Of a stretch of DNA of 64,000 nt, positions 62,363 through 64,000 are shown piece by piece. Location of the stretch: contig NZ_CAXUSG020000010.1 of NCBI RefSeq assembly GCF_964253915.1, forward strand, positions 62,001-126,000. Direction: 5' to 3'. Made by a program: the position numbers and the translations under genes. The notes below the pieces were generated by a model. The model did not search any database, was not told the DNA's origin, and saw only the letters and a list, made by a program, of their open reading frames with translations. The stretch comes from Metarhizobium sp964253915 (lineage in GTDB: Bacteria; Pseudomonadota; Alphaproteobacteria; Rhizobiales; Rhizobiaceae). Within the stretch, counting starts at the first letter, position 1; every line of letters starts with the position of its first letter.

Positions 62363-62962
62363 ATGGAACTGTTCTATTCGCCTACCTCGCCCTATTCCGC
62401 AAAGGTGCGGCTGGCCGCCCGCTATCTCGAACTCGACATCACCGAAACCATTGTCGATACCAATGCCGATCCGGCCGAACTGATCGCCAACAATCCGCTT
62501 GGCAAGATACCGACGCTTGTGAGCGAAGACGGCCCGATCTTCGACAGCCGTGCCATCATGCAGTTTCTCAACCGCGTCACCGATGGCGAACTCTACCCGG
62601 AGAAGGATGCGAAACGGACGAAAGCGGAGGTGCTGGAAGCACTGTGCGACGGCATCAACGATTGTCTGCTCGCCATGGTCTACGAACGTCGGCAACGCCC
62701 GGCAGAGATCATCCATCAACCCTGGCTCGACCGGCAATGGGCAAAGGCCAAGCGCGGCCTCGACCATCTCGAAGCCAACCCGCCGAAAATCGGCAAGAAT
62801 CTGCATGGCGGCCATTTCGCCCTGGCGGCGACGCTCGGTTATCTCGGCTTGAGATTTTCCGGCCAATGGGAAAGCGACCATCCGGCCCTCGTCGCCTGGG
62901 TGCAGGCCTTTGGCGAACGGTTTGTCGACTATGACGGCCTGTCCCCGAAGGCTGCGGCTTAA
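62363..62962 (+). CDS. Glutathione S-transferase
   Basis: A 199-residue GST: thioredoxin-like N-domain MELFYSPTSPYSAKVRLAAR, cis-Pro GKIPTLVSEDGPIFDSRAIM (EDS/GPIFDS binding loop), then an all-helical C-domain ending HPALVAWVQAFGERFVD. It conjugates or isomerises glutathione-linked compounds; substrate unknown. AGAAGG lies ahead of ATG 62363. It follows RNase T2 after 17 bases. Confidence 0.9.
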   Translation: MELFYSPTSPYSAKVRLAARYLELDITETIVDTNADPAELIANNPLGKIPTLVSEDGPIFDSRAIMQFLNRVTDGELYPEKDAKRTKAEVLEALCDGINDCLLAMVYERRQRPAEIIHQPWLDRQWAKAKRGLDHLEANPPKIGKNLHGGHFALAATLGYLGLRFSGQWESDHPALVAWVQAFGERFVDYDGLSPKAAA

Positions 62963-62985
62963 GCTGATATCACCGGCTGTAGCGG

Positions 62986-63438
62986 CTACTGTCGTTGCAG
63001 CCGGTAGACGACCAGATCCATCATGATCACCAGCGCGCCGTCTTCGGCCGTGTGGAAATCGAAGACGCCGGTGTCGCAGGCGAGTTGCAGCGTGCGCGAC
63101 GGATCAGGCAGGCCAGCCGCGCTCGCGAACCGTTTGGCGTCCAGCTGCGCATTCGCGGCATATCCCTGGAAAAAGCCATCGGCCGGCATGTCGGCATAGT
63201 CATAGGTGGCGCCACCGCAGGCAAGCGGTCCCGGACCGTCGACGCGATCCTTGCCGAACGTCACCGTCTTGCCGAGGTAAATCGCATCTGCGGCCGGAGC
63301 AGGCTGCAAGACATCGCCTTCGAAGCGGTCGGCTTTCGAAAACAGCCATTCACCCGCCGGCGGTTCGGCGGCCGCTGCACTCCCGATCTGCAGGGCCAGC
63401 AAACCGGCAAACACCAGAACCTTACGCATCACCTGCAT
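62986..63438 (-). CDS. Exported protein of unknown function
   Basis: A 150-residue exported protein. Signal peptide RKVLVFAGLLALQIGSAAAA, then PPAGEWLFSKADRFEGDVLQ and a beta-rich part VTFGKDRVDGPGPLACGGAT ending GALVIMMDLVVYRLQRQ. The two Cys may form a disulfide. Family unrecognised. ATGs at 63441, 63438 and 63429 are possible; 63438 has the best-spaced GGAGG. Confidence 0.65.
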   Translation of the reverse strand: MQVMRKVLVFAGLLALQIGSAAAAEPPAGEWLFSKADRFEGDVLQPAPAADAIYLGKTVTFGKDRVDGPGPLACGGATYDYADMPADGFFQGYAANAQLDAKRFASAAGLPDPSRTLQLACDTGVFDFHTAEDGALVIMMDLVVYRLQRQ

Positions 63439-63521
63439 CATCCCCTCCCCGTTTTCCGGCGCACCATCCTTAAACGGCTGCCGGCGCCGTTGCATTCGAA
63501 CCGAGAAGCAAAATTTAGGCA

Positions 63522-63552
63522 ATAAAAAAGCCGGGACGGACCCGGCTTCTTT
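63522..63552 (-). terminator. Terminator of the outer-membrane barrel gene
   Basis: AAGCCGGG (63528-63535) and CCCGGCTT (63541-63548), 5-base loop, followed leftward by TTTTATT, 20 bases past the stop. Confidence 0.92.
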
Positions 63553-63571
63553 ATCATGATGCGGAACGATA

Positions 63572-64000
63572 TCAGAACTTGACGCCGATACCGACCTTGA
63601 CGCTGTGCTCGTCGTAGCCACGCGAGACCGAACCGCTGTTCAGGTCGAAGTCCTTGTTCTGGAAATCGCTGTAACGGTATTCGGCGCGTGCCGTGATGTT
63701 GTTGGTCACGAAGGCTTCGACACCGCCGCCGACCGTGTAGCCAACAGCCGTGCGGCTGTCGGACGAGGTCGCATCGGATGCCTTGCTGTTCTGGGCAGCA
63801 ACACCGGCCGTGCCGTAGACGAGGAACGGGTTCATGTCGTAGCCGACGCGGCCTCGAACCGAACCGTTGACGCCCTGGCGGCTCTGGATGCCGTTGCGGA
63901 CGGCATCGTTGCCGGAGTAACCGACGTCACCTTCGACGCCGTAAACGATCTGGCCGTTCTGCATGTTGTAACCACCGTAAACGGCACCGCCGAGGGCGTG
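63572..64000 (-). CDS. Outer-membrane beta-barrel (Omp25/RopB-like), 3' part
   Basis: Partial; 142 C-terminal residues are visible and reading continues off the right end. Alternating amphipathic strands: YGVEGDVGYSG, GVNGSVRGRVGYDMNPFLVY, VGYTVGGGVEAFVTNNITAR, and AEYRYSDFQNKDF, with a terminal GIGVKF ending in Phe. This matches small eight-stranded porin-like proteins (Omp25, RopB, Omp31) of rhizobia and Brucella. The signal peptide and first strands are missing from the window. A terminator follows at 63522-63552. Confidence 0.88.
   Translation of the reverse strand, partial: HALGGAVYGGYNMQNGQIVYGVEGDVGYSGNDAVRNGIQSRQGVNGSVRGRVGYDMNPFLVYGTAGVAAQNSKASDATSSDSRTAVGYTVGGGVEAFVTNNITARAEYRYSDFQNKDFDLNSGSVSRGYDEHSVKVGIGVKF

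Overview
This window is chromosomal DNA (about 60% G+C by eye) from an alphaproteobacterium of the Hyphomicrobiales, most likely family Rhizobiaceae (Rhizobium/Agrobacterium/Ensifer relatives). The evidence is the rhizobial order plsX-fabH-ihfA-merR, an LdtR/LdtP pair, a BA14K-family protein, a ubiquinol-cytochrome c chaperone beside a DUF177 gene, an HdaA-type DnaA homologue next to ppk/ppx, and an Omp25/RopB-like barrel. It is mostly conserved housekeeping sequence, with a few accessory insertions. No prophage, insertion sequence, integrase or CRISPR array was seen.

Layout. 1-5.9 kb: the 3' end of an exopolysaccharide operon (Wza-like export protein, GT4 glycosyltransferase, initiating sugar-phosphate transferase, ligase/polymerase, second GT4, small Xre-like protein), nearly all overlapping or within a few bases; the order recalls the Agrobacterium upp (unipolar polysaccharide) locus. 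5.9-8.1 kb: esterase, BA14K protein, small charged protein, tRNA-Pro(GGG). 8.2-13.5 kb: leftward chaperone-DUF177-plsX-fabH-ihfA-merR run, then rightward bamE-like lipoprotein. 13.5-17.1 kb: H+-pyrophosphatase and an MFS carrier. 17.2-22.9 kb: glyA-nrdR-ribD-ribE and ribH-nusB, leftward, separated by a rightward cupin/GNAT pair. 23.1-25.8 kb: L,D-transpeptidase, its LdtR-type regulator, a membrane protein. 25.9-29.4 kb: hemB, RDD protein, bpt, EamA exporter. 29.4-30.1 kb: an AbrB/Doc toxin-antitoxin pair. 30.1-38.2 kb: parC, an orphan periplasmic protein, DUF1236 protein, creD, a chemoreceptor. 38.4-47.2 kb: aspS, MFS, multicopper oxidase, rnd, guanylate/adenylate cyclase, phytase-like protein. 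47.3-53.6 kb: parDE, then the leftward perM-hdaA-ppk-ppx run. 53.8-64 kb: purMN, an omptin protease, an orphan papain/NlpC-like protein, nudK plus a molybdopterin oxidoreductase, rlmJ, RNase T2, GST, and an outer-membrane barrel running off the end.

How the genes work together. Envelope functions dominate: polysaccharide export, L,D-crosslinking under its own MarR-type regulator, lipid initiation (plsX/fabH), outer-membrane assembly and barrels, and an outer-membrane protease. Nucleotide and cofactor supply (ribDEH, hemB, purMN, glyA, nrdR) and polyphosphate turnover (ppk/ppx) form compact operons. The points most worth a second look are the omptin with all four catalytic residues next to an uncharacterised thiol-hydrolase-like protein, two toxin-antitoxin modules with striking operator-like palindromes, a three-copy palindromic intergenic repeat, a dyad-rich 335-bp gap upstream of an orphan periplasmic protein, and a glutamine at the quinolone-critical position of ParC.
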